Positions 18,869 through 28,769 of a stretch of 49,416 bases of DNA are shown here, piece by piece. The DNA is taken from assembly GCA_963666945.2 (NCBI GenBank), contig CAXXRT010000057.1:1-49416 (forward strand), given 5' to 3'. Every line of letters begins with the position of its first letter. Positions within the stretch are counted from its first letter, which is position 1. Source of the stretch: G963666945 sp963666945. Lineage in GTDB: Bacteria > Bacteroidota > Bacteroidia > Bacteroidales > Marinifilaceae. The notes beneath the pieces are model-generated. The model had not been told where the DNA came from and did no database searches. It worked only from the letters and a program-made list of their open reading frames with translations. The translations under genes and the position numbers were made by a program.

Positions 18869-18876
18869 CAAAATTA
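18869..18876 (-). promoter_or_regulatory. -7 promoter box of the pyrG-yidC operon
   Basis: TAATTTTG on the minus strand matches TAnnTTTG, 44 nt before the pyrG ATG. The -33 region is only TTTTAT-like. Confidence 0.5.
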
Positions 18877-18914
18877 GATATTTTACTTCTATATATAAAA
18901 TTAGATCATTAAAA

Positions 18915-18934
18915 AATCCGGCATAAGCCGGATT
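18915..18934 (-). terminator. Terminator after the DUF349 gene
   Basis: AATCCGGC and GCCGGATT form a perfect stem with loop ATAA, followed on the minus strand by TTTT. It starts 4 nt after the stop codon. Confidence 0.85.
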
Positions 18935-18937
18935 ATT

Positions 18938-20803
18938 CTATAAAAGGTTGTCAATTATCTGAAGTTTTTCTTTTAAGAGATCGAATTTACGTTTGGCTTT
19001 TTCCATTTTCACTTCTAATTCTTCTTTTAATTTATTTGTACTAGATGAATTTGAAAAGAATCCAATATTATTTTCCCAAACAGTAATGTTTGTCTCGAGT
19101 TGTTTTATTTTATTTAAAAGTTTATCCCTTTCCTGCATTATCTTTTGCTCAGTATGATCCCCGTGCAGGAAAGAGTCAATTTTAGCTTTATATCTTTGTA
19201 TGTTTTTATCAAAATCATCCATGTTAAGTTTATCGAATTGCTCGTTAAGGGCATTTCTAAACTCATCTTGTAGCTCATTTTTATATTGGATTGGAACAAA
19301 ACCTATTTCTGCCCATTTGTTTTGAAATTCTTTTAATGTAGAAATTGTCTCTTCTTCATCGTCTCCAGGCATAAAATCTTTAATTTCCTGAATTAGTTCT
19401 TTTTTAATTTTCAGATTTTCCTCTTGCTCCTCGTCTACATTTGAAAAGAAATCTGATTTAGAATTAAAGAATTTGTCACATGCAGTCCTGAACCTCTTCC
19501 ATACCTTATCAGAATATTTTCTTGGTACAGGCCCGATTGCTTTCCATTCTTTCTGAAGAGCAATAAGCTTGTCTGTCGTTGCTTTCCAGTCTCTACTGTC
19601 TTGAATTTCTTCTGCTTTTGCACATAAATGCTCTTTCAATTCAAGGTTTTTGATCTGTATATCTTTAAGTTTTAAATAAAACTCTCTTTTATTTTCAAAG
19701 AACTTATCACATGCGGCCCTAAAGTGTTTATATATTTTGTTCCTTTCTTTCTTTGGAGCTGCTCCGGTTTGTTTCCATTGCTCCTGAAGCTCTAATAGCT
19801 CATTGGTTGCACTGTTCCATCCTTTGTGGGTATCGTGATGTTTATTTGCTATTTCCTCGGCTTTTTCAATTAATTCTGTTTTTATTTTAAGATTATCCTG
19901 TTGAGCTACCTTAAGATTTGTGAAGAAATCGTAATTCCTTTTGTTAATTTTTTCTGTAGCTGTTTTGAATCTTTCCCAAACAGTATCCTTCTCTTCTCTG
20001 GGTATGGGGCCAATTTCTCTCCATTGGTCATGCAGATCCTGAAGCTCTTTAGCTGCTTCAACGATAGAATCATTCTCAACCAGAGCTTCGGCACGTTCAC
20101 AAAGCTGTATTTTTAATTTAAGATTTTTTTTAAGATCAAGATCTCTAAGTTCCTTATTTATTTTTATATAGTCATAGAAATTTTCTACATGGTGATGATA
20201 TAAGTCCCAAAGTTCTTTTACGTTTTGTTGGGGAACCATTCCAATCTCATGCCATCTTCTTTGTAAATCCTGAAACAGCTGAAACGTATCATTTAACGAT
20301 TCCTTACAGTTTATCAGCTCTTTTATTTCATTTATTACCTGGTATTTTTTCTCAAGATTTATTTCCTTCTCGGCTTCTATGTTTTTTAAAAATTCATGTT
20401 TCTTTTCCCTGTATGTCTTCATAAGAAGATCTATCTGTTCCCTACTGTTATCGTTAAAATCAAAATCTTCTTCCACGCCCCCTTCTTCAATAAACGCATT
20501 TTTTTTAGCTCTAAGATCAGAATTATATTTTGTATTAAAACATTTAAATCCTTTGTCTATAATGTGTTTTATTTGATTTATTGGATAGTTGTTTATGATA
20601 TCATTCAATTTAGCAATTATATCATGTCTTTCCATTGAATCGAAATCAACATCAATAGAGGTATTGGGAACTTCTTTGTCTGTCTCTTCAATATCTTCGT
20701 TTTCTTTGCTGGAATTGTTTGAATCATTATTTCCAATATTCTCAGAAGTAATCTCATTTTCGTGATTTTCTTCGTTTAAAGGGAGTAGGTCTTTAGCTTC
20801 CAT
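18938..20803 (-). CDS. DUF349 repeat protein
   Basis: The 621-residue helical, highly charged cytosolic protein has an acidic N-terminus (about 1-60) and five copies of the DUF349 unit, pattern L..LQ..W..IG..P.......W..F. The clearest are LHDQWREIGPIPREEKDTVW, LQEQWKQTGAAPKKERNKIY and LQKEWKAIGPVPRKYSDKVW; the outer two (LQRRWHEIGMVPQQ and FQNKWAEIGFVPIQ) are more diverged. A coiled coil closes the protein. The function is not established; relatives are common across Bacteroidota. It is a single gene with its own terminator. Confidence 0.85.
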   Translation of the reverse strand: MEAKDLLPLNEENHENEITSENIGNNDSNNSSKENEDIEETDKEVPNTSIDVDFDSMERHDIIAKLNDIINNYPINQIKHIIDKGFKCFNTKYNSDLRAKKNAFIEEGGVEEDFDFNDNSREQIDLLMKTYREKKHEFLKNIEAEKEINLEKKYQVINEIKELINCKESLNDTFQLFQDLQRRWHEIGMVPQQNVKELWDLYHHHVENFYDYIKINKELRDLDLKKNLKLKIQLCERAEALVENDSIVEAAKELQDLHDQWREIGPIPREEKDTVWERFKTATEKINKRNYDFFTNLKVAQQDNLKIKTELIEKAEEIANKHHDTHKGWNSATNELLELQEQWKQTGAAPKKERNKIYKHFRAACDKFFENKREFYLKLKDIQIKNLELKEHLCAKAEEIQDSRDWKATTDKLIALQKEWKAIGPVPRKYSDKVWKRFRTACDKFFNSKSDFFSNVDEEQEENLKIKKELIQEIKDFMPGDDEEETISTLKEFQNKWAEIGFVPIQYKNELQDEFRNALNEQFDKLNMDDFDKNIQRYKAKIDSFLHGDHTEQKIMQERDKLLNKIKQLETNITVWENNIGFFSNSSSTNKLKEELEVKMEKAKRKFDLLKEKLQIIDNLL

Positions 20804-20938
20804 TGTGCCAAATTGTTTTAGGGTTATGTCAAATCTTAACTAATGTTGCCTACGAAGTTAAATATTTATGTCGAATAATGCAAGATTAAACTAAGTGTAT
20901 ATCTGTTGTTTTATGTTATTGTTTTATCATTATATAAT

Positions 20939-20970
20939 AAAACCAGATTACCGGCCGGCAATCTGGTTTT
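20939..20970 (-). terminator. Terminator after hutU
   Basis: AAAACCAGATT and AATCTGGTTTT flank a CCGGCCGG core, giving a long stem 23 nt past the hutU stop, followed on the minus strand by ATTATATAAT. Confidence 0.75.
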
Positions 20971-20992
20971 AAATATTTTGTTTTTGAAAATG

Positions 20993-23005
20993 TTATTCGT
21001 AAAGAGAATCTATCAACGAATCGTCAGCAAAATTTGGAATAGTAACCTTAAGATTAGGATTTTTTTCCATTGCACGCTTAATTGCGAAGACTGCACCTTC
21101 GTTACGGGCCCAGCTTCTTCTTGAGATACCGTTATTAACATCCCAGAATAGCATGGATTTTAATCTTCTGTCAGAATCTTCACTTCCGTCAAGAACCATT
21201 CCGAAACCTCCGTTAATAACTTCTCCCCATCCAACTCCACCTCCGTTATGTATGGATACCCATGTTGCACCGCGGAATGAATCCCCGATAACATTCTGTA
21301 TGGCCATATCGGCTGTGAATTGAGAACCATCATAAATATTAGATGTCTCACGGAAAGGTGAATCTGTACCGGATACATCGTGGTGGTCACGACCAAGAAC
21401 TACAGGTCCTGAAATTTCACCAGAAGCGATAGCTTTATTAAATGCTTCAGCAATCTTTATTCTTCCTTCTGCATCAGCATATAGAATCCTTGCCTGAGAA
21501 CCAACAACAAGTTTGTTTTCCTGTGCTGATCTTATCCATTTAATATTGTCTGCCATCTGTTGCTGTATTTCAGCAGGAGATTCCTTTTTCAATTCTTCAA
21601 GTACGTTGGCTGCAATCTCGTCAGTTTTAGCAAGATCTTTAGGATCTGAACTAGCACAAACCCAGCGGAAAGGACCAAATCCATAGTCGAAGCACATAGG
21701 TCCCATAATATCCTGAACATACGAGGGGTATTTGAATTTACCATCTTCTTTTAGGATATCTGCACCGGCTCTGCTGGATTCCAATAAAAATGCGTTACCA
21801 TAATCGAACCAGTATGTTCCAAATTTAGATACGCATTTATTTATTGCAGCTACGTGACGACGAAGAGATGCCTGAACTAATTCTTTGAATTTCTCAGGTT
21901 CTTCAGACATAAGTCTGTTGGATTCTTCAAAATCAACATCAACAGGATAGTAACCACCTGCCCATGGGTTGTGAAGAGATGTCTGGTCTGAACCAAGTTC
22001 AACAGCTATGTCTCCCTCAGCGAATTTTTCCCATACATCTACAATGTTACCCTGATAAGCAATAGATACTACTTCTTTGTTTGCTTTGGCTTCTTTAACT
22101 CTCTCGACAAGTTTGTCAAGATCGTAAATTACTTCGTCAACCCAGTGTTGTGTATGACGCGTTTCTGTAGCCTTAGGATTTATTTCAGCTGTAACACTCA
22201 CACATCCGGCAATACTTGCTGCCTTTGGCTGAGCACCCGACATACCTCCAAGACCAGCAGTAATGAATAATTTTCCGGCAAGATCTTCACCATGCTTGGA
22301 AATCATTCTTCCTGCATTCATAACAGTGATAGTTGTCCCGTGAACAATACCCTGAGGACCGATATACATGAATGAACCTGCTGTCATCTGTCCGTACTGG
22401 GATACTCCAAGGGCATTAAATCTTTCCCAGTCATCTGGTTTAGAGTAGTTAGGAATAACCATACCATTGGTAACAACCACACGTGGAGCATCTTTGTGTG
22501 AAGGATACAGTCCCATTGGGTGTCCTGAATACATAACAAGAGTTTGTTCGTCAGTCATCTCAGCAAGATACTTCATAGTAAGTCTGTACTGAGCCCAGTT
22601 CTGGAATACTGCTCCGTTCCCACCGTAAGTAATAAGCTCATGTGGATGTTGTGCTACTGCATAGTCAAGGTTATTGCTAAGCATTAGCATAATACCTGCA
22701 GCCTGTTTTGATTTATGGGGATAATCTTCAATGCTGCGGGCATGAATCTCGTAATCAGGACGCAATCTATACATATAGATTCTTCCGTATTTTTCAAGTT
22801 CCTCGGCAAATTCAGGTGCAAGCACTGCATGATGTTTGGGGTCAAAGTATCTTAGTGCATTGCGAATTGCCAGTTTTTTTTCTTCTTTGTTTAAGATGTC
22901 CTTTCTTTTAGGAGCATGATTAATTGCTGGCTCATAAGATTTAGGGGCCGGTAAAATTACCGGAATGCCTGCAAGTATATCATTTTGAAACTCTTCTTTA
23001 GTCAT
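20993..23005 (-). CDS. hutU: Urocanate hydratase
   Basis: HutU converts urocanate to 4-imidazolone-5-propionate in histidine breakdown, using tightly bound NAD. The 670-residue protein is the long form found in Bacteroidota. Family signatures are YGGNGAVFQNWAQY, GGLGGMSGAQPKAASIAG, GYYPVDV and GRDHHDVSGTDSPFRET. Other hut genes (hutH, hutI, ftcD) are not nearby, so the pathway is split. Flanking genes are on the same strand but separated by a terminator and a 189-nt gap. Confidence 0.96.
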   Translation of the reverse strand: MTKEEFQNDILAGIPVILPAPKSYEPAINHAPKRKDILNKEEKKLAIRNALRYFDPKHHAVLAPEFAEELEKYGRIYMYRLRPDYEIHARSIEDYPHKSKQAAGIMLMLSNNLDYAVAQHPHELITYGGNGAVFQNWAQYRLTMKYLAEMTDEQTLVMYSGHPMGLYPSHKDAPRVVVTNGMVIPNYSKPDDWERFNALGVSQYGQMTAGSFMYIGPQGIVHGTTITVMNAGRMISKHGEDLAGKLFITAGLGGMSGAQPKAASIAGCVSVTAEINPKATETRHTQHWVDEVIYDLDKLVERVKEAKANKEVVSIAYQGNIVDVWEKFAEGDIAVELGSDQTSLHNPWAGGYYPVDVDFEESNRLMSEEPEKFKELVQASLRRHVAAINKCVSKFGTYWFDYGNAFLLESSRAGADILKEDGKFKYPSYVQDIMGPMCFDYGFGPFRWVCASSDPKDLAKTDEIAANVLEELKKESPAEIQQQMADNIKWIRSAQENKLVVGSQARILYADAEGRIKIAEAFNKAIASGEISGPVVLGRDHHDVSGTDSPFRETSNIYDGSQFTADMAIQNVIGDSFRGATWVSIHNGGGVGWGEVINGGFGMVLDGSEDSDRRLKSMLFWDVNNGISRRSWARNEGAVFAIKRAMEKNPNLKVTIPNFADDSLIDSLYE

Positions 23006-23194
23006 TTTCTTAATTTTAAAAATTAGTACTCCATTTTATTAAAAGGGTCTTATGGGTGTTAATTTTATGGTGCCGCTAAATTACAACATTGTAAGAAATT
23101 AAAAAAGAGTTTTTGAGATATTTAAATAGTAATTAGTAGAGAATGCTTATCGTGTTATGAAGAATTATTCTCATGATTGATAATATATACCAGT

Positions 23195-24217
23195 TTATGA
23201 AAGTAGTTCAGTTATAATTTTATTTTTGGGAAACTTTTCCAGAATAATTTTTATAAAGACAGTAATAGGTATAGACATAATTAATCCTGGTATACCCCAA
23301 ATATATCCCCAAAGCATTAGCATGAATAATACAGTTATAACATTTACAGAAAATATTTTCCCCATGAATATTGGTTCCAATATGCCTCCCATAATTACTT
23401 GAACGGCTATAATTGTAAGAATAAATAATAGTAAAGTTCCGCTGGGTTCATATTCTATAAAAGCGAATAGAGACAAGAATACTACAGATATAATTGAGCC
23501 TATCATTTGTACAAAATTAATTAGAAATGCAAATAAACCCCAGAAAATTGGAAAACTTATATCGAAGAAAACACACGCTAGACTAAATCCTATTCCTGTA
23601 AATAAGCTTATAACAAACTTTATTTTTACAAATTTAATAATGTCATTCTCTATTTTCATAAAAGATTTAATTGAGGAATGCTTGCCTTTGAATATCGTGC
23701 TGTTTAATAATTTTTGAATGTTTATTGATTCGGAAAGTAATAGTATAGTGAAGAAAACAGTCATTAAAGTCATTGAAAGAGTATTTCTGACTATATTTAT
23801 TGTGGTTCCAAAATTTTTGAAAATATTCTCTTTTTGTATATAGTGTCTTACTACATTCTTGTTTTCTGCTCGTTCTATTCCAAAAAATTCCTCTACTGAA
23901 ACAATTAAGTTAACCAGTTTAGTTTCTATATCCTGAATAGAAATATTTTTGCTCGACATTATTTCATTACTCGATAGTTTTATTAGTTCTCCTCCAAGTT
24001 TTATGCCTGCGATAATAATTAATAAAACAAGGAAAATACTGACAGCTTTAGGAAATTTTTTTCTGTTAAACCACCTCATTAGTGGTAAAAACAATAATGC
24101 TATGAACATTGCCATAACAAGAGGTATGAATATGAATGCTAATACTTTTAGTAAGTAAAAAATTGTAGGTATAACTATTACCAATAATAGTCTGTTTGTT
24201 GTTGTTCTGCTATTCAT
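23195..24217 (-). CDS. AI-2E family transporter
   Basis: The 340-residue inner-membrane permease has the family layout: two N-terminal helices, a soluble stretch (about 80-145), then helices to the end with the signature IPGLIMSIPITVFIKII. Family members include exporters of autoinducer-2 and Na+/H+ antiporters, so the substrate cannot be set from sequence. It is a single-gene unit with its own promoter box. Confidence 0.85.
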   Translation of the reverse strand: MNSRTTTNRLLLVIVIPTIFYLLKVLAFIFIPLVMAMFIALLFLPLMRWFNRKKFPKAVSIFLVLLIIIAGIKLGGELIKLSSNEIMSSKNISIQDIETKLVNLIVSVEEFFGIERAENKNVVRHYIQKENIFKNFGTTINIVRNTLSMTLMTVFFTILLLSESINIQKLLNSTIFKGKHSSIKSFMKIENDIIKFVKIKFVISLFTGIGFSLACVFFDISFPIFWGLFAFLINFVQMIGSIISVVFLSLFAFIEYEPSGTLLLFILTIIAVQVIMGGILEPIFMGKIFSVNVITVLFMLMLWGYIWGIPGLIMSIPITVFIKIILEKFPKNKIITELLS

Positions 24218-24259
24218 AAACCTTCTGTCTTTATGTTAATTTAATGTTGTTATTTACCG

Positions 24260-24267
24260 CAAAAATA
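24260..24267 (-). promoter_or_regulatory. -7 promoter box of the AI-2E transporter gene
   Basis: TATTTTTG followed by CGG on the minus strand, exact TAnnTTTG, 43 nt before the ATG. No clear -33 element. Confidence 0.45.
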
Positions 24268-24400
24268 CTTTAAATTTCTACATGAAATGAATATGCTATT
24301 ACGTAAATAGCCATTTATTAACCTTATTTAAATGTTTTTAAATAATCTCAAAGTTTATATAAAATATAAGCTATTGAGACTATACACAACATATTTTAAT

Positions 24401-24408
24401 TAATTTTG
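24401..24408 (+). promoter_or_regulatory. -7 promoter box of the DUF2027-Smr gene
   Basis: TAATTTTG followed by TGG, exact TAnnTTTG, 27 nt before the ATG at 24435. Confidence 0.45.
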
Positions 24409-24434
24409 TGGTAATTTAAGACTAAGATAGAATT

Positions 24435-25442
24435 ATGGATATAAGAATAGGAGATAAGGTACGGTTTTTGACTGAGACTGGTGGAGGGAAAGTTGTTAAG
24501 ATAGTTGATTCAAAAACTGTAATGGTGTACAGTGATGAATATGACTTTGAGATTCCTGCAAAGGTCAATGATCTGGTAGTTATAGAAAGTGATTTCGATA
24601 CAGAATCCGATGAAATAATCAGTAAGGCTCCTGAAAAATCAGAAGAAAATGAAACAGTTCGTAATGTTTCTCTCTCAGATAAGATATATATAGCTTTTTT
24701 GCTTAAAAATCATGGTAAGTCAGGCTCAGATATCGATTGCTATATAATTAACGATACTAAAGATATTGTTTTTTATACTCTCTATGAAGAAAGAGGGGAT
24801 AAAGTAAATGGTATTAATGGGGGTAATTGTAATGCCGGAGAAAAGATGTTTGTTGAGACTTATTCTGTTAATGATATTGATGAAATTAAAAGATTGCTTC
24901 TTCAGTTTTTAGTGTTCAAAAAACAAGGTGAGCCTGAAAAGCCTATAGAATTTAAGGTGAATTTAAATCCTGTGAAATTCTTTAAAAGTTCAAGCTATAA
25001 GAATAACGATTATTTCGATGTTCCGGCTCTTTTATTTGAGGTGTCGAGTGAAGAAAAAATGGCATATAAGATAGGCGAACTGACTGAAAGTAATGTTAAT
25101 AAGCTCAAGTCTGTAAAGGAAAAACTTGTTAATCAGGAATTGCCTGAAATTAAAAGTAAAAACGAGCCCATGGAGATAGATCTTCATATAAACGCTTTGA
25201 TAGATAGTGTTGTGGGACTGTCCAATGTCGATATTCTGGAATATCAGTTAAATAAGTTTCATGAGGTAATGGAGACCTATAAATTCAGAAAAGGTAAAAA
25301 GATTGTTTTTATCCACGGTATAGGGAACGGTACCCTTAAACAGAAAATATTGTGGGAGTTAAAACACAAGTATAAAAAGCATAAATACCAGGATGCCTCA
25401 TTTCAGCAATATGGTTATGGTGCTACTATGGTTATAATGTAA
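24435..25442 (+). CDS. DUF2027 protein with C-terminal Smr domain
   Basis: The 335-residue cytosolic protein has three parts: an N-terminal MutS2-like beta segment (IGDKVRFLTETGGGKVVKI), a DUF2027 middle (about 75-225), and a C-terminal Smr domain with IDLHINAL and FIHGIGNGTLKQKILWELK, the HGxG motif of Smr nucleases. Smr domains act on branched DNA or collided ribosomes; the role of this Bacteroidota-specific combination is unknown. It ends at a strong terminator shared with the convergent neighbour. Confidence 0.88.
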   Translation: MDIRIGDKVRFLTETGGGKVVKIVDSKTVMVYSDEYDFEIPAKVNDLVVIESDFDTESDEIISKAPEKSEENETVRNVSLSDKIYIAFLLKNHGKSGSDIDCYIINDTKDIVFYTLYEERGDKVNGINGGNCNAGEKMFVETYSVNDIDEIKRLLLQFLVFKKQGEPEKPIEFKVNLNPVKFFKSSSYKNNDYFDVPALLFEVSSEEKMAYKIGELTESNVNKLKSVKEKLVNQELPEIKSKNEPMEIDLHINALIDSVVGLSNVDILEYQLNKFHEVMETYKFRKGKKIVFIHGIGNGTLKQKILWELKHKYKKHKYQDASFQQYGYGATMVIM

Positions 25443-25449
25443 AAGATTT

Positions 25450-25474
25450 AAAGTGCGGGTTTCCGCACTTTTTT
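25450..25474. terminator. Terminator between convergent genes
   Basis: AAAGTGCGG and CCGCACTTT with loop GTTT, followed by TTTTTATTA on the plus strand, only 8 nt after the DUF2027 stop. Confidence 0.88.
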
Positions 25475-25475
25475 A

Positions 25476-26000
25476 TTACAATCCATGATTGCTTTCCAAT
25501 ATGGGAAAATACTTTTTGTAAACCTCTGTTTTTTCTTCAATTGTAATTTTCCTATAAATAGGAGAAGGGGAGGGAAGGGTAATTAATTCAGCATCTCCTT
25601 TGTATTTAAATTTCTTTTTAAATACATCATAAACACCTTTCCCTGTAAATAGAATTTTCTTTATTGGATAATTATCAAGAATATTTAAAACTGTTTCAAT
25701 GTTGTAAGTTCTGTTTATAAGATTATTGTCTGTGTTTTTATTCTCTTTTCTTACACATGAAAGAATAACATCCGTTAGTCCTATTTGAAGTCTGCTAAAC
25801 AAATCTGTTTTTTGTTGTTTGGTAGATAGTGTAATTCCATAAACCTTTTCAATTATTGTCCAGAACTGGTTTCTTTTAGCTCCATAATACCAATCACCCT
25901 CTTTGTGTTGTTGGGTTGAATCTTTCCCCGGAAAACTGCCAATGATTAATATCTGGCAATTCTCCGGGACGTATGGTTTAAATGGATGTATCTCTTTCAT
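25476..26000 (-). CDS. Uracil-DNA glycosylase superfamily protein (deoxyinosine-glycosylase-like)
   Basis: The 174-residue protein opens with IHPFKPYVPENCQILIIGSF, followed by PGKDS, the first UDG-superfamily motif in its family-6-like form, then WYYGAKRNQFWTII with the conserved Asn-x-x-Trp. The second motif is around ITLPSPSP. Such enzymes remove deaminated bases; family 6 prefers hypoxanthine, but specificity here is inference. It lies 22 nt downstream of the proline dehydrogenase gene, so they may share a transcript. Confidence 0.7.
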   Translation of the reverse strand: MKEIHPFKPYVPENCQILIIGSFPGKDSTQQHKEGDWYYGAKRNQFWTIIEKVYGITLSTKQQKTDLFSRLQIGLTDVILSCVRKENKNTDNNLINRTYNIETVLNILDNYPIKKILFTGKGVYDVFKKKFKYKGDAELITLPSPSPIYRKITIEEKTEVYKKYFPILESNHGL

Positions 26001-26022
26001 GAGATAAAAATAGCGTTTTATC

Positions 26023-26934
26023 TTACCCTTTCACAAACAGAGCCTTGATTATATGACTTGCCATCTTGGGATTTTCCTTTAGTCTTCTTGTTGAGTACCC
26101 GAACCAATCTTTCCCAAATGGAATATATACCCTCATTGTATGGCCTTTTTCAACAATAGATTTCCTTAATTCGGGGGTTACCCCATATAGCATCTGGAAT
26201 TCATATTTATCATTAGGGACATCATATTTTTCAATAAGCTCATAGGCAGCATCAACAAGTTTCTTATCGTGCGTGGCAATCCCGGGGTAGATATCATTCT
26301 GGAACATGAATTCCAGATTTCGTATGTAACTTTCATTTATATCTTCGTACTTTTTATATGCAATTTCAGCTGGTTCGACGTATATTCCTTTGCATAAACG
26401 GTAATTAAGGGAGCCTTGACAATTTTTAATATCCAGCATATCTGCCAAATCTTTTGTTGTTCGTTTAAGGTAGGCTTGAATAACAAGACCAACATTTTGT
26501 GGAAATTCCTTTTTAAGTCTTCTGAATAGCTTTATCTCCATATCCGTACTTGGGGAGTCTTCCATGTCAATTCTTATGAAATTGTTGTATTCAGCAGCCT
26601 TGGAAACTACCTCGCGAATATTCTTATAACATTCTTCTTCATCTAACAGAAGACCGAAAAATGAGGGCTTAATGGAATAATTGCCGTCAATTTTATTTTT
26701 TTCAAAAGTCTCAATTATATCAAGATATGCCTCCTTGTTTTCTCTGGCTTCGTTAAGGTCTTTTATGAATTCTCCCAAAAGATCCACTGTTACTTTTATT
26801 CCTTCTGCATTAAGTTCTTTCGATACTTTTAAAGCATCTTCTATGGTTTCTCCTGCTATGTACTTTTTTGAAAATATCCACACAAGCTTCTTTGGCATGT
26901 ATGGTAGCATTCCCGCAATCATTTTGTTAATCAT
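26023..26934 (-). CDS. Proline dehydrogenase
   Basis: A monofunctional, FAD-dependent PutA-type enzyme that oxidises proline to pyrroline-5-carboxylate. In 303 residues the barrel motifs are all present: FIRIDMEDSP, YRLCKGIYVEPAEIAY, ATHDKKLV, EFQMLYGV and RVYIPFGKDWFGYSTRRLKENP, the substrate- and flavin-binding end. The length is typical of stand-alone ProDH. The next step enzyme is not in the window. Confidence 0.9.
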   Translation of the reverse strand: MINKMIAGMLPYMPKKLVWIFSKKYIAGETIEDALKVSKELNAEGIKVTVDLLGEFIKDLNEARENKEAYLDIIETFEKNKIDGNYSIKPSFFGLLLDEEECYKNIREVVSKAAEYNNFIRIDMEDSPSTDMEIKLFRRLKKEFPQNVGLVIQAYLKRTTKDLADMLDIKNCQGSLNYRLCKGIYVEPAEIAYKKYEDINESYIRNLEFMFQNDIYPGIATHDKKLVDAAYELIEKYDVPNDKYEFQMLYGVTPELRKSIVEKGHTMRVYIPFGKDWFGYSTRRLKENPKMASHIIKALFVKG

Positions 26935-27345
26935 TATGAGTAGAATTTAGGGTTAGACAACGTAATTTCTGTATTAAGATAATTATTTATCTTTCTGGTA
27001 AATATGACTTTAATCAGAGTTGTGAATATGGAAATTATAAAATCAAGCTCCCTTGTATTCAAAAATCCTATATTCTATAAGCTTTTTATGTAATATCTGT
27101 GTAGGTGAAAATAACTGCTGTTTTTTTATTTATATAGTAAAATAATTGCAGAAAATATTCTTTATTTAAATTGTGGAATTAAGAGTCTGTTTTCGATTTC
27201 CGGAATTATTAAATTCATCCTCTATTTAAGCATAAATGATGGTATGCGATGTATTATACTTTTAAATATAGGTAATCGAACGAACCTATAATTTTATAAT
27301 GCCGTTAATATATAAGTTGTCTTTTAAGGATTAAGTGAATGTTGC
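26935..27345. other. Divergent intergenic region, 411 nt
   Basis: It lies between the leftward proline dehydrogenase gene and rightward rtcB and must hold both promoters. I found no exact TAnnTTTG on either strand, no strong hairpin and no open frame. The size is large for divergent promoters, so a small RNA or regulatory leader is possible but unsupported. Confidence 0.35.
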
Positions 27346-28530
27346 ATGATACAGATTATAACAACCGAAAAGATTCCCATTAAGATATGGGCAAATGATA
27401 TTGAGGAGGGGGCTCTTAATCAGGCTAAGAATATCGCAAATCTTCCTTTTGCTTTTCGCCATGTTGCCATTATGCCGGATTGTCATGAGGGTTATGGTAT
27501 GCCCATTGGCGGGGTTCTGGCAACTCATGGTTATATTGTTCCTAATGCTGTGGGTGTGGATATAGGATGTGGTATGTGTGCTGTGAAAACAAACCTGAGT
27601 TCTATAGAACATGATAGATTGAAAGGCTTGCTGGGGGAAATTCGAAAGCATATCCCTGTTGGACATAAGTGGAATAAAGAAATGCAGGATCTCGATCTTA
27701 TGCCATCGCTTGAAGATTTGAAATCTCTGGAAATAAAGTTTGAAAATACCATAGTCTTTGAGCAGTTCGATAATGCTACCTATCAGCTTGGATCTTTGGG
27801 TGGGGGTAATCATTTTGTTGAAATACAACAGGGATCAGATGGCTTTATTTGGCTTATGGTACACTCAGGAAGCAGGAATATTGGTAAAAGGGTTGCCGAA
27901 CATTATAATAGGATAGCAAGAGATCTTAACCTTAAATGGCATTCTGTGGTTCCTAAATCACACCAACTTGCCTTTTTACCCATAGATCTCAAAGAAGCAA
28001 AGGCTTATATGGCTGAAATGCAGTACTGCGTTGACTTTGCATTGGCAAACAGGAAACTGATGATAGAAAAGATCAAGGGGGTATTTAGGAATAATTTTAA
28101 GGGTGTTGAGTTTGAACCAATGATAAATATTGCACATAATTATGCATCCTTCGAGAATCATTTTAATGAGAACGTGATTGTCCACCGTAAGGGGGCAACT
28201 TCTGCTAGACTGGGCGAAAAGGGAATAATCCCTGGGTCTCAGGGAACAAAGTCTTATATTGTTGAAGGATTAGGTAATCCTGAAAGTTTTTGTTCCTGCT
28301 CTCACGGGGCCGGTAGGGTAATGGGACGCAAACAGGCTATAAGAGAACTCGATCTGCAGGAGGAGATTAATAAGATGGATGCAAAAGGTATAGTTCATGG
28401 AATGAGAAATACAAGGGATCTGGATGAGGCCTCAAGTGCATATAAGAATATAGATGTTGTTATGAGTAATCAACTCGATCTGGTCAAGGTACTTGTAGAA
28501 CTAGAGCCTCTGGCCGTAATGAAAGGATAA
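27346..28530 (+). CDS. rtcB: RNA-splicing ligase RtcB family
   Basis: RtcB joins 2',3'-cyclic phosphate or 3'-phosphate RNA ends to 5'-OH ends using GTP and Mn2+. The 394-residue protein has AIMPDCHEGYGMPIGGV, VGVDIGCGM with the metal-binding Asp and Cys, SLGGGNHFVEI and CSHGAGRVMGRKQA, the guanylation and metal His regions. No archease gene or RtcR-type regulator adjoins it. Being unlinked, it may serve RNA repair instead of tRNA splicing (inference). Confidence 0.92.
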   Translation: MIQIITTEKIPIKIWANDIEEGALNQAKNIANLPFAFRHVAIMPDCHEGYGMPIGGVLATHGYIVPNAVGVDIGCGMCAVKTNLSSIEHDRLKGLLGEIRKHIPVGHKWNKEMQDLDLMPSLEDLKSLEIKFENTIVFEQFDNATYQLGSLGGGNHFVEIQQGSDGFIWLMVHSGSRNIGKRVAEHYNRIARDLNLKWHSVVPKSHQLAFLPIDLKEAKAYMAEMQYCVDFALANRKLMIEKIKGVFRNNFKGVEFEPMINIAHNYASFENHFNENVIVHRKGATSARLGEKGIIPGSQGTKSYIVEGLGNPESFCSCSHGAGRVMGRKQAIRELDLQEEINKMDAKGIVHGMRNTRDLDEASSAYKNIDVVMSNQLDLVKVLVELEPLAVMKG

Positions 28531-28535
28531 AAAAA

Positions 28536-28566
28536 GACCACTCCCTTAATATTTATGAGAGTGGTC
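28536..28566. terminator. Hairpin just after rtcB
   Basis: GACCACTC and GAGTGGTC form an 8-bp perfect stem with a 15-nt loop, 6 nt after the rtcB stop. T-rich flank (seven T) is on the minus-strand side, so it can also stop leftward transcripts from the S1 protein gene 200 nt away. Confidence 0.6.
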
Positions 28567-28769
28567 GTATCTGAAATTAACTAGCATTTCCCCGTTCCCC
28601 GATTGAATTAAAGCATCTATTACAAAAATTATGAAAAAATGTTATTATGAAGTTATGAATTAAATATTAAACTTCAAAATTAATTATGTAAAAATTTTAT
28701 TTGCTTTGATAAAAACCTGTTTAACATACGTAAATTTGTATGATTTTGGTAATAAAAATATTTATGTTC